A stretch of 64,000 bases of DNA, from assembly GCF_033546935.1 (NCBI RefSeq), contig NZ_CP137854.1, positions 1,550,001 through 1,614,000 on the forward strand. Reading direction: 5' to 3'. This document shows positions 38,600 through 51,161 of this stretch, piece by piece. Numbering within the stretch: the stretch's first letter is position 1; the number at the start of each line of letters is the position of its first letter. A model generated the notes under the pieces. It made no database searches, was not told where the DNA came from, and saw only the letters and a program-made list of their open reading frames with translations. This DNA is from Xylophilus sp. GOD-11R. GTDB taxonomy: Bacteria > Pseudomonadota > Gammaproteobacteria > Burkholderiales > Burkholderiaceae_C. Both the position numbers and the translations under genes were made by a program.

Positions 38600-38621
38600 A
38601 AGCCGCCTGGCGAGGCGGCTT
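38600..38621 (-). terminator. Rho-independent terminator for the aminotransferase gene
   Basis: A 9-bp stem AAGCCGCCT / AGGCGGCTT with a 4-base loop. Read on the minus strand it is followed by a run of T, 22 bases past the aminotransferase stop codon and upstream of phaZ. It isolates the two units. Confidence 0.8.
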
Positions 38622-38643
38622 CTTCAAGGCTTCCGGCGACCGC

Positions 38644-39840
38644 TCAGATCACCTTGGCGATCGACTCGCAGACGTAGTCGATGTTCTTGCTGTTGATGGC
38701 GGCCACACACATCCGGCCGGTGTCGGTTCCGTACACGCCGAACTCGCTGCGCAGGCGGACCATTTGCTCCTTGGAGAGACCCGAGTAGCTGAACATGCCG
38801 ATCTGCTGGGTGATGAAGGACATGTCCTGCTGCACGCCGGCCTTCTTGAGGCCGTCGACCAGGTGCTGGCGGGTTTCCTTGATGCGCACGCGCATCGCGG
38901 CGAGCTCGGCTTCCCACAGGGCGCGCAGGTCGGCGTCGTTCAGCACCGCGGCGACCACGGCGCCACCGTGCGTCGGCGGGTTCGAGTAGTTGGTGCGGAT
39001 GACGATCTTGAGCTGCGACAGCACGCGTGCGGCTTCTTCCTTGTCGGCGCACAGCACCGACAGCGCGCCCACGCGCTCGCCGTAGAGGCTGAAGCTCTTG
39101 GAGAAGGAGGTCGAGACGAAGAAGGTCAGGCCGGCGGCGACGAACTTGCCGACGACCGCGCCGTCTTCAGCGATGCCGTGGCCGAAGCCCTGGTAGGCCA
39201 TGTCGAGGAAGGCGACCAGGTCCTTCGCCTTGACGACGTCGACCACCTGGTCCCACTGGGCGGGGGTGATGTCGTAGCCGGTCGGGTTGTGGCAGCAGGC
39301 GTGCAGCACGACGATGGTGCCGGCGGCGGCCGCGTTCAGGGCGGCGAGCATGCCCTCGAAGTCGACGCCACGCTTGGCAGCGTCGTAATAGGGATGCGCC
39401 TGCACCTCGAAACCGGCGCGGGTGAACAGCGCACGGTGGTTTTCCCAGCTCGGCTCGCTGATCAGCACCTTGGCGTCGGGACGGATGAACTTCAGGAAGT
39501 CGGCGCCCACCTTCAGGCCGCCGGTGCCGCCAAGGCACTGCACGGTCGCCACGCGGCCGGAGCTCAGCGGCTCGCTGCCTTCGCCGAAGACCAGCTTCTG
39601 CACGCCGGCGTCATAGGCGGCGATGCCGTCGATGGGCAGGTAGCCGCGGGCCTTGGGTGCTTCCATCATGGCTTTTTCAGCCTTCTGCACGCATTCGAGC
39701 AGCGGCAGCTTGCCGTTGTCGTCGAAGTAGACACCTACGCCCAGGTTGACCTTCTTGGGATTGGTGTCGGCGTTGAACTGCTCGTTCAGGCCCAGGATCG
39801 GATCGCGCGGCGCCATTTCGACGGCGGTAAACAAAGACAT
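38644..39840 (-). CDS. Aromatic/aspartate aminotransferase (class I, PLP)
   Basis: From MSLFTAVEMAPRDPILGL the protein has 398 residues, the normal size of AspC/TyrB enzymes. Family landmarks are VNLGVGVYFDDNGKLP near the start, the ACCHNPTGYDITPAQW loop, LDMAYQGFGHG, the PLP lysine in STSFSKSFSLYGERVG, and the C-terminal FSYSGLSKEQMVRLR with the substrate-binding arginine region. It transfers amino groups between glutamate and aspartate, tyrosine or phenylalanine. Specificity between AspC and TyrB cannot be told by eye. It is divergent from uvrB across 127 bases. Confidence 0.92.
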   Translation of the reverse strand: MSLFTAVEMAPRDPILGLNEQFNADTNPKKVNLGVGVYFDDNGKLPLLECVQKAEKAMMEAPKARGYLPIDGIAAYDAGVQKLVFGEGSEPLSSGRVATVQCLGGTGGLKVGADFLKFIRPDAKVLISEPSWENHRALFTRAGFEVQAHPYYDAAKRGVDFEGMLAALNAAAAGTIVVLHACCHNPTGYDITPAQWDQVVDVVKAKDLVAFLDMAYQGFGHGIAEDGAVVGKFVAAGLTFFVSTSFSKSFSLYGERVGALSVLCADKEEAARVLSQLKIVIRTNYSNPPTHGGAVVAAVLNDADLRALWEAELAAMRVRIKETRQHLVDGLKKAGVQQDMSFITQQIGMFSYSGLSKEQMVRLRSEFGVYGTDTGRMCVAAINSKNIDYVCESIAKVI

Positions 39841-39967
39841 GGAGAGTCGTCCTATGGATGCAAAACGGATGGGAGATTCGGCGCCGGCGGGTTGAATCGG
39901 CAATGACCAGGGCCATCTGGAATTTTAACCAGTGGCCGCGCCCCGCGCCTGTACAGTCGATCACACC

Positions 39968-42115
<2,148 letters not shown>

Positions 42116-42128
42116 CGGGTCTTGTGTT

Positions 42129-42153
42129 ATAGTTGAGGCAAATACTCAACAAA
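42129..42153 (+). promoter_or_regulatory. Type-1 IscR binding site over the isc promoter
   Basis: The 25-base stretch reads ATAGTTGAG, then GCAAATA, then CTCAACAAA. It matches the E. coli type-1 IscR pattern at most positions, including the ATA-S-YY-GA left half, the central AAA and the TC-RR-S right half. A TATAGT -10-like hexamer (42128-42133) overlaps it, so bound [2Fe-2S]-IscR would block transcription. This predicts the usual feedback control of the operon. Confidence 0.75.
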
Positions 42154-42296
42154 GAAACAAAAAACGATTCCCGACGATGCAGGGCCCTGTTCTTCGTGCT
42201 ACGCAGCACGTTCGCAGCAGGGAATGGGTGGAGACGGTGCCCTTCGGGCCATTGCCCGGCGGGTGTTCAATCAGTGCAACAGCCAAGGAGCTTGCC
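42154..42296 (+). other. Structured leader of the isc operon
   Basis: This 143-base leader before iscR has no coding sequence I can support. It contains a perfect hairpin CGTGCT-ACGC-AGCACG (42195-42210) and a second GCCC-CTTC-GGGC (42239-42250), then AAGGAG (42286-42291), the ribosome site of iscR. The function of the hairpins is unknown. Confidence 0.5.
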
Positions 42297-42833
42297 ATGC
42301 GTCTCACAACCAAAGGCCGTTTTGCGGTCACCGCGATGATCGATCTGGCCCTGCGCCAGAACAACGGCCCGGTCACGCTGGCTGCCATCAGCCAACGCCA
42401 ACAGATTTCGCTGTCCTACCTTGAACAGCTCTTCGGCAAGCTTCGTCGTCACGAACTGGTCGAGTCCACCCGTGGCCCCGGCGGCGGATACACCCTGGGC
42501 CGCAAGGCGGCCGACATCACGGTGGCCGACATCATCGTGTCGGTCGACGAACCTATCGACGCCACCCAATGCGGTGGCAAGGAAAACTGCCTGGGTGAAG
42601 CTGGCCGCTGCATGACGCACGAACTGTGGGCTTCGCTCAACCAGCGCATGGTCGAGTTCCTGGATTCGGTCACGCTGCAGAAGCTGGTCGAAGAGCAGAT
42701 CGCCAAGGGCGTTCAGATCGAGGACAAGCCGGCCGTGCGCCGCGCCATTTCGAGCCAGCCGGTGGTCAAGCCGATCCGGGTGAATGCGCCCAATTCGGTC
42801 TTCGCGCTCGGCAACGCCTTCGCCAAGTCCTGA
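42297..42833 (+). CDS. iscR: Fe-S cluster assembly regulator IscR
   Basis: The 178-residue Rrf2-family regulator begins MRLTTKGRFAVTAMIDLAL. It has the winged helix with ISLSYLEQLFGKLRRHELV and GPGGGYTLGR, and the three cluster-binding cysteines in ATQCGGKENCLGEAGRCMTH. It binds a [2Fe-2S] cluster and then represses its own operon; the matching site lies 144 bases upstream. The start follows AAGGAG at 6 bases. The C-terminal tail is longer than in E. coli (162 residues). It leads the complete set iscRSUA-hscBA-fdx. Confidence 0.96.
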   Translation: MRLTTKGRFAVTAMIDLALRQNNGPVTLAAISQRQQISLSYLEQLFGKLRRHELVESTRGPGGGYTLGRKAADITVADIIVSVDEPIDATQCGGKENCLGEAGRCMTHELWASLNQRMVEFLDSVTLQKLVEEQIAKGVQIEDKPAVRRAISSQPVVKPIRVNAPNSVFALGNAFAKS

Positions 42834-42931
42834 CGACGCCGTGGCGGGTCCGCACGATGCGGGTCCACCACCTTCTCGTCCGCCTCCCGTGTCATTCGCC
42901 AGCCTAAAAGCCAGCAACCGTTAGTTTCGCC

Positions 42932-44152
42932 ATGGACATCACTCCGCATTTCCCGATCTACCTCGACTACGGCGCCACCACGCCGTGCGATCCCCGTGTC
43001 GTCGACGCCATGATTCCCTGGCTGCGCGAGCACTTCGGCAACGCTGCGTCCCGCAGCCACGCCTGGGGTTGGGAAGCGGAAGAAGCCATCGAAAGGGCGC
43101 GCGGCCAGGTCGCCGACCTGATCGGCGCGGATCCGCGCGAAATCGTCTGGACCAGCGGTGCGACCGAGTCCATCAACCTGGCCCTGAAGGGCGCCGCCCA
43201 GTTCTACAAGGGCAAGGGCAAGCATCTGATCACGCTGAAGACCGAGCACAAGGCCGTGCTCGACACCATGCGCGAGCTCGAGCGGCAGGGCTTCGAAGTG
43301 ACCTACCTCGACGTGAAGGAAGACGGTCTGGTCGACATGGACGCGCTCAAGGCCGCCATTCGCCCGGACACCATCCTGATCAGCATCCTCTTCGTGAACA
43401 ACGAGATCGGCGTGATCCAGGACATCCCCGGCATCGGCACGCTGTGCCGCGAAAAGGGCATCCTGTTCCACGTCGACGCGGCGCAGGCCACCGGCCGGGT
43501 CGAGATCGACATGAAGACCCTGCCCATCGACCTGATGAGCATGACCGCGCACAAGACCTACGGCCCCAAGGGCGTGGGCGCATTGTTCGTGCGCCGCAAG
43601 CCGCGGGTGCGCCTGGAAGCGCAGATCCACGGCGGTGGTCACGAGCGCGGCATGCGTTCGGGCACGCTGCCCACGCACCAGATCGTCGGCATGGGCGAAG
43701 CCTTCCGCATCATCAAGCTCGAGATGGGCGAGGTGAACGCCAAGGCACGTGCGCTGCAGCAGCGGCTGCTCGATGGCCTGAAGGACATCGAGCAGGTGTT
43801 CATCAATGGCAGCATGGAACACCGGGTGCCGCAGAACCTGAACATGAGCTTCAACTTCGTCGAAGGCGAGTCGCTGATCATGGGCATCAAGGGCCTGGCG
43901 GTGTCTTCCGGTTCGGCCTGCACCTCGGCGAGCCTGGAGCCCAGCTATGTGCTGCGCGCCCTGGGCCGTAGCGACGAACTCGCGCACAGCAGCCTGCGCA
44001 TGACGATCGGCCGCTTCACGACGGAGGAGGAGATCGACTATGCGATCTCGACCATCCGCCACAACGTCTCCAAGCTGCGCGAGCTCTCACCGCTGTGGGA
44101 GATGTACCAGGACGGCGTGGACATCAGCACCATCCAATGGGCTGCGCACTGA
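42932..44152 (+). CDS. iscS: Cysteine desulfurase IscS
   Basis: The 406-residue PLP enzyme takes sulfur from cysteine and passes it to IscU. Visible features are [18 protein letters not shown] at the start, the PLP lysine in [15 protein letters not shown] and the sulfur-carrying Cys330 in [20 protein letters not shown], the group I (IscS) loop. The C-terminus [21 protein letters not shown] is the IscU-binding tail of IscS proteins. It lies 98 bases after iscR and 39 bases before iscU. Confidence 0.97.
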   Translation: MDITPHFPIYLDYGATTPCDPRVVDAMIPWLREHFGNAASRSHAWGWEAEEAIERARGQVADLIGADPREIVWTSGATESINLALKGAAQFYKGKGKHLITLKTEHKAVLDTMRELERQGFEVTYLDVKEDGLVDMDALKAAIRPDTILISILFVNNEIGVIQDIPGIGTLCREKGILFHVDAAQATGRVEIDMKTLPIDLMSMTAHKTYGPKGVGALFVRRKPRVRLEAQIHGGGHERGMRSGTLPTHQIVGMGEAFRIIKLEMGEVNAKARALQQRLLDGLKDIEQVFINGSMEHRVPQNLNMSFNFVEGESLIMGIKGLAVSSGSACTSASLEPSYVLRALGRSDELAHSSLRMTIGRFTTEEEIDYAISTIRHNVSKLRELSPLWEMYQDGVDISTIQWAAH

Positions 44153-44191
44153 GCGCCTTGCCCTCCTAGAAACCAGAACAGGGACCCCACC

Positions 44192-44611
44192 ATGGCTTAC
44201 TCCGACAAGGTCATCGACCACTACGAAAATCCCCGCAACGTTGGCTCGTTCGCCAAGGGCGACGACAGCGTTGGCACCGGCATGGTCGGCGCACCGGCCT
44301 GCGGCGATGTGATGAAGCTGCAGATCAAGGTCAACCCCGAAACCGGCGTCATCGAAGACGCGCGTTTCAAGACCTACGGTTGCGGCTCGGCCATCGCTTC
44401 TTCCTCGCTCGTGACCGAATGGGTCAAGGGCAAGACGCTCGACGAGGCGGCCGCGCTCAAGAACAGCGTGATCGCCGAAGAACTGGCGCTGCCGCCGGTC
44501 AAGATTCACTGCTCGATCCTGGCCGAAGACGCCATCAAGGCGGCGGTGGACGACTATCGCAAGAAGCGCGTGGATGCCGGCGCCGTCGTCGAAACCGCCG
44601 CCGCTCACTGA
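44192..44611 (+). CDS. iscU: Fe-S scaffold protein IscU
   Basis: This 139-residue scaffold builds the nascent cluster on three cysteines, Cys37 (PACGDVMKL), Cys64 ([12 protein letters not shown]) and Cys107 ([10 protein letters not shown]). The LPPVK motif recognised by the chaperone HscA is at residues 100-104. It opens with the family [18 protein letters not shown]. Length is about 10 residues more than E. coli IscU because of an Ala/Val-rich end. Its stop lies 1 base before the iscA start. Confidence 0.97.
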   Translation: MAYSDKVIDHYENPRNVGSFAKGDDSVGTGMVGAPACGDVMKLQIKVNPETGVIEDARFKTYGCGSAIASSSLVTEWVKGKTLDEAAALKNSVIAEELALPPVKIHCSILAEDAIKAAVDDYRKKRVDAGAVVETAAAH

Positions 44612-44612
44612 C

Positions 44613-44936
44613 ATGGCCGTCACCCTTACCGAAGCCGCGGCGCGGCATGTCACCCGCTATCTCACCAAGCGTGGTCGCGGTATCGGTGTGCGCCTGGGCG
44701 TGAAGACCACCGGCTGCTCGGGCCTTGCCTACAAGCTGGAATATGTCGATGACAACGCCGAGGGCGACATCGTCTTCGAGGACCACGGCGTGAAGGTGCT
44801 GGTCGATCCGAAAAGCCTGGCCTACATCGACGGCACCCAGCTCGACTTCGTGCGCGAGGGCTTGAACGAAGGGTTCAAGTTCCTCAACCCGAACGAACGC
44901 GACCGCTGCGGCTGCGGCGAGAGCTTCCGCATCTGA
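44613..44936 (+). CDS. iscA: A-type Fe-S carrier IscA
   Basis: The 107-residue carrier has the three conserved cysteines Cys35 ([13 protein letters not shown]), Cys99 and Cys101 (RCGCGESF). It starts at [12 protein letters not shown] with TGAC upstream from the iscU stop. A-type proteins move iron or clusters from IscU to targets. It is followed by a rho-independent terminator before hscB, so it is the last gene of the fully expressed proximal segment. Confidence 0.96.
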   Translation: MAVTLTEAAARHVTRYLTKRGRGIGVRLGVKTTGCSGLAYKLEYVDDNAEGDIVFEDHGVKVLVDPKSLAYIDGTQLDFVREGLNEGFKFLNPNERDRCGCGESFRI

Positions 44937-44955
44937 GCCTCGGCGCTCGCACCAG

Positions 44956-44983
44956 GCCGCCCCGACTCGCGGGCGGCTTTTTT
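44956..44983 (+). terminator. Rho-independent terminator inside the isc operon
   Basis: The stem GCCGCCC / GGGCGGC with an 8-base loop is followed by six T. It starts 19 bases after the iscA stop and ends 9 bases before the hscB ATG. It looks fully formed, so it should reduce read-through into hscBA-fdx. Whether a promoter for hscB exists downstream is not visible. Confidence 0.75.
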
Positions 44984-44992
44984 CTGCCCTCC

Positions 44993-45511
44993 ATGGATAT
45001 CCAGGCCAACGATTTCGAGCTCTTCGGCGTGCCGCAGGCTTTTCAGCAAGACCTCGCGCTGATCGACGAGCGCTGGAAGGAGCTGCAGCGGCAGGCCCAT
45101 CCCGACCGTTTTGCGGCCCAGGGCGCGGCGGCGCAGCGGCTGGCGATGCAGTGGTCGGTGCGCATCAACGAGGCGTATCGGCGGCTCAAGAGTCCGCAGA
45201 AACGCGCGGCCTATTTGTGCGAACTGCACGGCGCGCCGATCGCGGCCGAGACCAACACCGCCATGCCGGCAGCCTTCCTGATGCAGCAGATGGAGTGGCG
45301 CGAGTCGCTCGACGAGGCCGACGACCGCGCGGCCGTCGACGCGCTGCAGGACGAGGTGGACGCCGCCCGGCGCGGCGCCCTCGAACGCTGTGGCCAGCTC
45401 ATCGATGAGTCGCACGACTACCCGGCCGCTGCCGCCCAGGTGCGAGCCCTTATGTTTCTTGCGCGCTTTTCCGACGACATCGATGCCCGGCGGGCGTTGG
45501 TCGGACAATAG
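44993..45511 (+). CDS. hscB: Fe-S co-chaperone HscB
   Basis: A 172-residue J-domain protein. The HPD motif at residues 36-38 ([12 protein letters not shown]) stimulates the ATPase of HscA, and the C-terminal helical bundle ([15 protein letters not shown]) binds IscU. It lies directly behind the terminator that follows iscA, with hardly any leader and no clear ribosome site, so its expression may depend on read-through. Confidence 0.94.
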   Translation: MDIQANDFELFGVPQAFQQDLALIDERWKELQRQAHPDRFAAQGAAAQRLAMQWSVRINEAYRRLKSPQKRAAYLCELHGAPIAAETNTAMPAAFLMQQMEWRESLDEADDRAAVDALQDEVDAARRGALERCGQLIDESHDYPAAAAQVRALMFLARFSDDIDARRALVGQ

Positions 45512-45570
45512 CGTTCTCGCGCCGCGGGCTTCGCGGCGCCTACCCGTTCTTCGTTTCCGTTTCCGTTCGC

Positions 45571-47442
<1,872 letters not shown>

Positions 47443-47469
47443 CAACGAGAAGAACCGAACGCCCCCGAC

Positions 47470-47808
47470 ATGCCCGTCATCAAGATCCTGCCCCATCCCG
47501 AATACTGTCCCGCCGGCGCGGAGATCACGGCGCCAGCCGGCACCTCGATCTGCGAAGCGCTGCTCGACAACCACATCGACATCGAACACGCCTGCGACAT
47601 GAGCTGCGCCTGCACCACCTGCCACGTGGTGGTGCGCCAGGGGCTGGAGTCGCTCAATGAGGCCGAGGAGGCCGAGGAAGACCTGCTCGACCGCGCCTGG
47701 GGCCTGGAGCCGCAGTCGCGCCTGTCGTGCCAGACCATCCTGGCGCGTCAGGACGTGACTATCGAGATTCCCAAGTACTCGATCAACCACGCCAAGGAAA
47801 ACCACTGA
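47470..47808 (+). CDS. fdx: [2Fe-2S] ferredoxin, ISC type
   Basis: The 112-residue adrenodoxin-like ferredoxin supplies electrons for cluster assembly. Its cluster ligands are Cys42, Cys48, Cys51 (ACDMSCACTTCHVVV) and Cys87 (LSCQTI). The acidic stretch EAEEAEEDLLDRAWGLEP is the partner-binding helix. It ends the isc operon; iscX is not present between fdx and dnaQ, where only 10 bases separate the genes. Confidence 0.96.
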   Translation: MPVIKILPHPEYCPAGAEITAPAGTSICEALLDNHIDIEHACDMSCACTTCHVVVRQGLESLNEAEEAEEDLLDRAWGLEPQSRLSCQTILARQDVTIEIPKYSINHAKENH

Positions 47809-47818
47809 GGTCCACCGC

Positions 47819-48538
47819 ATGAGCCGCCAGATCGTCTTCGACACCGAAACCACCGGGCTTTCCGCCGAGAACGGCGACCGCATCATCGAGATCGGCGCGG
47901 TCGAGATGGTGAACCGCAAGCTCACCGGCAACAACCTGCACCTCTACCTGAACCCCGAGCGCGACAGCCACGAGGAAGCGCTCAAGGTCCACGGCATCAG
48001 CAACGAGTTCCTGCGCGACAAGCCCAAGTTCGCCGAGGTGGCGCAGGAGGTGCTCGACTACCTGGCCGGCTCCGAACTCATCATCCACAACGCGGCCTTC
48101 GACGTCGGCTTCCTGAACAAGGAACTCGAACTCATCGGCCGCCCGGGCATCCGCACCGTGGTGGCCAGCGTGACCGACACGCTGATGATGGCCAAGGAGA
48201 TGTTCCCCGGCAAACGCAACTCGCTCGACGCGCTGTGCGACCGCCTGGAGGTCGACAACTCGGGCCGCACGCTGCACGGCGCGCTGCTCGACGCCGAGTT
48301 GCTGGCCGACGTCTACATCAACATGACGCGCGGCCAGGACGCGCTGATCGTCGACGACGCGGACGGTGGCGACGACGGCTCGGTTCAGGTGGTGCGTGTG
48401 GACCTGACCCAGTTCACCCTGCCGGTGCTGATGGCCACCGAGCAGGAGCAGGCGGCGCACGACGCGGTGCTGGTGCAGCTCGACAAATCTTCTGGCGGCA
48501 CATCAAACTGGCGAAAGTTCGAAAATCCTGTGGCATAA
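47819..48538 (+). CDS. dnaQ: DNA polymerase III epsilon subunit (3'-5' proofreading exonuclease)
   Basis: The 239-residue protein has the DEDDh exonuclease motifs: Asp8 and Glu10 in IVFDTETTGLS, the second motif HNAAFDVGFLN, and the third HGALLDAELLADVY with the catalytic His and Asp. The C-terminal part contains QVVRVDLTQFTLPVL, near the polymerase/clamp contact region. It removes misincorporated bases during replication. It starts 10 bases after fdx and may be cotranscribed, and the -10-like CATAAT for the following tRNA (48534-48539) overlaps its stop. Confidence 0.95.
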   Translation: MSRQIVFDTETTGLSAENGDRIIEIGAVEMVNRKLTGNNLHLYLNPERDSHEEALKVHGISNEFLRDKPKFAEVAQEVLDYLAGSELIIHNAAFDVGFLNKELELIGRPGIRTVVASVTDTLMMAKEMFPGKRNSLDALCDRLEVDNSGRTLHGALLDAELLADVYINMTRGQDALIVDDADGGDDGSVQVVRVDLTQFTLPVLMATEQEQAAHDAVLVQLDKSSGGTSNWRKFENPVA

Positions 48539-48576
48539 TCGTGGGCTCACGACACAGTACCAAATTGTGTCGCGAC

Positions 48577-48651
48577 GGGTGATTAGCTCAGCGGTAGAGC
48601 ACTGCCTTCACACGGCAGGGGTCGCAGGTTCAAACCCTGCATCACCCACCA
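48577..48651 (+). tRNA. tRNA-Val, anticodon CAC
   Basis: A complete cloverleaf of 75 bases including an encoded CCA. The acceptor stem GGGTGAT pairs with ATCACCC, the D arm contains AGCTCAGCGGTAGAGC, the anticodon arm is CTGCC-TTCACAC-GGCAG with CAC at 48609-48611, and the T arm is GCAGG-TTCAAAC-CCTGC. It reads GTG codons, which are abundant here. A terminator follows 8 bases later. Confidence 0.97.
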
Positions 48652-48659
48652 ACATCGAA

Positions 48660-48697
48660 CCCCTGCAAGTCTTCGGCTTGCAGGGGTTTTTCTTTTT
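48660..48697 (+). terminator. Rho-independent terminator after tRNA-Val
   Basis: A perfect 10-bp stem CCCCTGCAAG / CTTGCAGGGG with a 7-base TCTTCGG loop and two T runs. It is the strongest terminator seen in the window and ends the tRNA transcript. Confidence 0.92.
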
Positions 48698-48810
48698 GCA
48701 GCGCCGGGCGTGGATGCTGACGAATGCTGTGGACGGAGCGCCTCTTCATCCGCGCTCCGGTCTTCCTCACGTCGTTGCGGATCGCAGCGTTTCGATCCGG
48801 CGATCAGGGC

Positions 48811-49872
48811 CTAGGTGCTGCCACGGCGTATAAGCGCAAAACCCACATCCATGCGGTGCGCTTCGGCCGACCGGCCTTCGGCGCGGTCCATGACCCATTG
48901 CGCCGCCTGTTCGCCGATGACCGCGCCGTGCGTGCGTACCGAGGTGATCGAGGGAATCGTGTCCTGCGAGAAATTGAGGTCGCCGAAGCCGACGACGGCG
49001 ACGTCTTCCGGCACGCGCCGGCCGCTGGCCTGGATCTCGGTGATGGCGCCCCAGGCGATGAGATCGGTGCTGCAGAAGATGGCGTCGATCTGCGGATGTT
49101 GGTCGAGCAGTTCGCGGGTGGCCGTGCGCGCCATGCCCACCGTGAAAGGCGAGGGCGCTCGCGCCACCGGCAGATCCGCCGCCTTCGCGAGCACGCCGAG
49201 CGCTGCCAGCTGGTTGGCGAACGAGTGGCCGCGCAGCCCGGCGCGTGGATCGTCGCCGGTGACCAGCGCCGGGTGGCGCCGCCCCTGGCCCGCCAGGAAA
49301 TCGGCGACCGCACGGCCGACGTCCCCGTGGCAGAAGCCGATCAGCATGTCGACCGGCTCGGCCGTCAGGTCCCAGGTCTCCACCACGGGGATGCGGGTCG
49401 CCAGCAACCGGTCGCGTACCGCCTGGCCCTGCACCAGGCGGGTCAGCACGATGCCGTCGGGCCGCCGGCCCAACAGGTTCTCGATCAGCTGGGCTTCGTC
49501 GGCATCGTCGTAGCCGCATTCCCCCAGCATGAGTTGGTAGCCGCGTTGCGCCAGCGTCTGGCTGAGGGCCTGCAGGGTGTCCTGGAAAACCGGGCTGCCG
49601 ATAGTCGGGATGAGCGCGGCCACCAGCCGGCTGCGACCCGATGCCAGCGCGCCGGCCAACCGGTCCGGCACATAACCGGCTGTCGCGATGGCTTCCCGAA
49701 CCTTTGCCAGCGTGGCTGGTGGCACGGATTCGGGGGAGTTCAGGCTGCGCGAAACCGTCTGTGCAGAAACGCCGGCGAGCTGGGCGACGTCCATCAGGGT
49801 GACGCGGCCACTGCCGCGCCGGGGGCGGCGTCGCGGGAGGTCTTCGGCGTCCAGAAGGGAAGAGGTATTCAC
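48811..49872 (-). CDS. LacI family transcriptional regulator
   Basis: The 353-residue repressor has a LacI helix-turn-helix after a basic leader (VTLMDVAQLAGVSAQTVSRS, with the hinge GYVPDRLAGALASGRS). A periplasmic-binding-like effector domain follows, containing ALIPTIGSPVFQDTLQAL and DAIFCSTDLIAWGAI. Its style resembles the GntR (gluconate) branch. It is divergent from the DHDPS-family gene across 182 bases that contain two tandem palindromic operators. I infer that it represses that gene and itself, with a sugar or sugar acid as inducer. Confidence 0.92.
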   Translation of the reverse strand: MNTSSLLDAEDLPRRRPRRGSGRVTLMDVAQLAGVSAQTVSRSLNSPESVPPATLAKVREAIATAGYVPDRLAGALASGRSRLVAALIPTIGSPVFQDTLQALSQTLAQRGYQLMLGECGYDDADEAQLIENLLGRRPDGIVLTRLVQGQAVRDRLLATRIPVVETWDLTAEPVDMLIGFCHGDVGRAVADFLAGQGRRHPALVTGDDPRAGLRGHSFANQLAALGVLAKAADLPVARAPSPFTVGMARTATRELLDQHPQIDAIFCSTDLIAWGAITEIQASGRRVPEDVAVVGFGDLNFSQDTIPSITSVRTHGAVIGEQAAQWVMDRAEGRSAEAHRMDVGFALIRRGST

Positions 49873-49978
49873 GGAAATTCGGGCGTGCAGGGCCCGCCAC
49901 GATAACGCGTCGCGCCGTGCGCGCTTCCGGTCGCCAGGAGAAAGCGAGAGCTAGGGTTTTCATGCGTGGCAGCAAAAT

Positions 49979-50005
49979 AAATAGCGCTAACAATTAGCGC
50001 TAACA
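49979..50005. promoter_or_regulatory. Tandem LacI-type operators
   Basis: Two copies of a 14-base site, AAATAGCGCTAACA and AATTAGCGCTAACA, overlap by one base and repeat every 13 bases. The core TTAGCGCTAA of the second copy (49994-50003) is perfectly palindromic with a central CG, as LacI-family sites require. They lie 50 bases before the start of the DHDPS-family gene, over its likely promoter. Confidence 0.8.
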
Positions 50006-50054
50006 GGACGCGGCGACCGTCGACCCATTGCTCAACCCATCCCACGAGGCTCCC

Positions 50055-50954
50055 ATGCTGACCGACACCCAAGGCGTCTACATCGTTACCCAGACCCCGT
50101 TTCAGGACGACGGCGCGATCGACCTGCCCAGCGTGGACACGCTGGTGGATTTCTATCTGAAGCACGGCGCCGACGGCTTCACCGTGCTGGGCGTGGCCGG
50201 TGAATCGGTCAAGCTCAACGCCACCGAGGCGCTGCAGGTGGCCAGGCGCTTCGTGGCGCGGGCGCAGGGTAAGCCGGTGATCGTCGGCGTGAGCAACCCC
50301 AGCGTTGCCCAGCTCGGGGAGTTGACCGCGCAGGTGATGGATGCGGGCGCGGCCGGCGTGATGATCGCGCCGCCGACAGGCCTGAAGACCGAGGAGGAGC
50401 TTTTCGGCTATTTCGCCGGCGTTTTCGCCCGCATCGGCAACGTGCCGACGGTGCTGCAGGACTTCCCGTTTTCCACCGGCGTCTGGATGTCGGTGCCCTC
50501 CATCTGCCGGCTGGTCGACGAGTTCCCGCAGATCCAGTTGCTGAAGGAAGAAGACCTGCCGAGCATCACCAAGATCACGCGCCTGCGTGCGGCGCTGAAG
50601 CGGCGCATCGCGATCCTGACCGGCAACAACGCCATGTTCCTGCCGCTGGAGATGGGCCGCGACATCGACGGCCCCATGGCCGGCTTCTCGCATCCGGAAA
50701 TGCTGTCGCAGGTCTACCGCCTGTTCCGCGAGGGCAAGGTGCAGGAGGCGCACGACGTGTTCGACATCTACCTGCCGCTGCTGAGCTACGAGAACCAGAG
50801 CCAGTGGGGCGTGGCCGTGCGCAAGGAGATCCTCAAGCGCCGCGGTGCCATTGCCTCGGCCGCCATGCGCCAGCCCGGCCCGCGCCTGACCGCCGTGGAC
50901 CTGGGTGAGATCGACCTGCTGCTCGACCGACTGCGCCAGCGCCTGGCCGCCTGA
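50055..50954 (+). CDS. Dihydrodipicolinate synthase family aldolase/lyase
   Basis: A 299-residue TIM-barrel lyase of the DHDPS/NAL family. It has the substrate-carboxylate loop as GVAGESVKLNATEA (usually GTTGE) and a Schiff-base lysine in IQLLKEEDLPS. The usual tyrosine block YNxP is replaced by QDFPFSTG, so it is not a lysine-biosynthetic DHDPS. Relatives act on 2-keto-3-deoxy sugar acids or related 2-oxoacids. The LacI operators upstream point to an inducible sugar-acid pathway. The start MLTDTQG is preferred over an in-frame ATG 27 bases earlier. Confidence 0.85.
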   Translation: MLTDTQGVYIVTQTPFQDDGAIDLPSVDTLVDFYLKHGADGFTVLGVAGESVKLNATEALQVARRFVARAQGKPVIVGVSNPSVAQLGELTAQVMDAGAAGVMIAPPTGLKTEEELFGYFAGVFARIGNVPTVLQDFPFSTGVWMSVPSICRLVDEFPQIQLLKEEDLPSITKITRLRAALKRRIAILTGNNAMFLPLEMGRDIDGPMAGFSHPEMLSQVYRLFREGKVQEAHDVFDIYLPLLSYENQSQWGVAVRKEILKRRGAIASAAMRQPGPRLTAVDLGEIDLLLDRLRQRLAA

Positions 50955-51161
50955 CCCCGAAGGGAGGGGCCAGGACGGGGTGCGCTGCGGCCGGCCCGCG
51001 CTTGCGCTGCGCCAACCGGGGAGGCAGCCCGACTGCGGTATTTGCAGCGGCCGTTCGATGAATGGCCACGGCGAGTCGGCTCCCAGCACGCAAGAATTCT
51101 GTTCATGCATCGAGCAACGCAATAGGGCGGTCCGGCGGATGGCGGCGCGGTCCGGGCACCG

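Noticed and set aside
50955..51161. Possible small gene between the DHDPS-family gene and lysR
   Set aside because: The 207 bases have only short open frames without a ribosome site or family resemblance.
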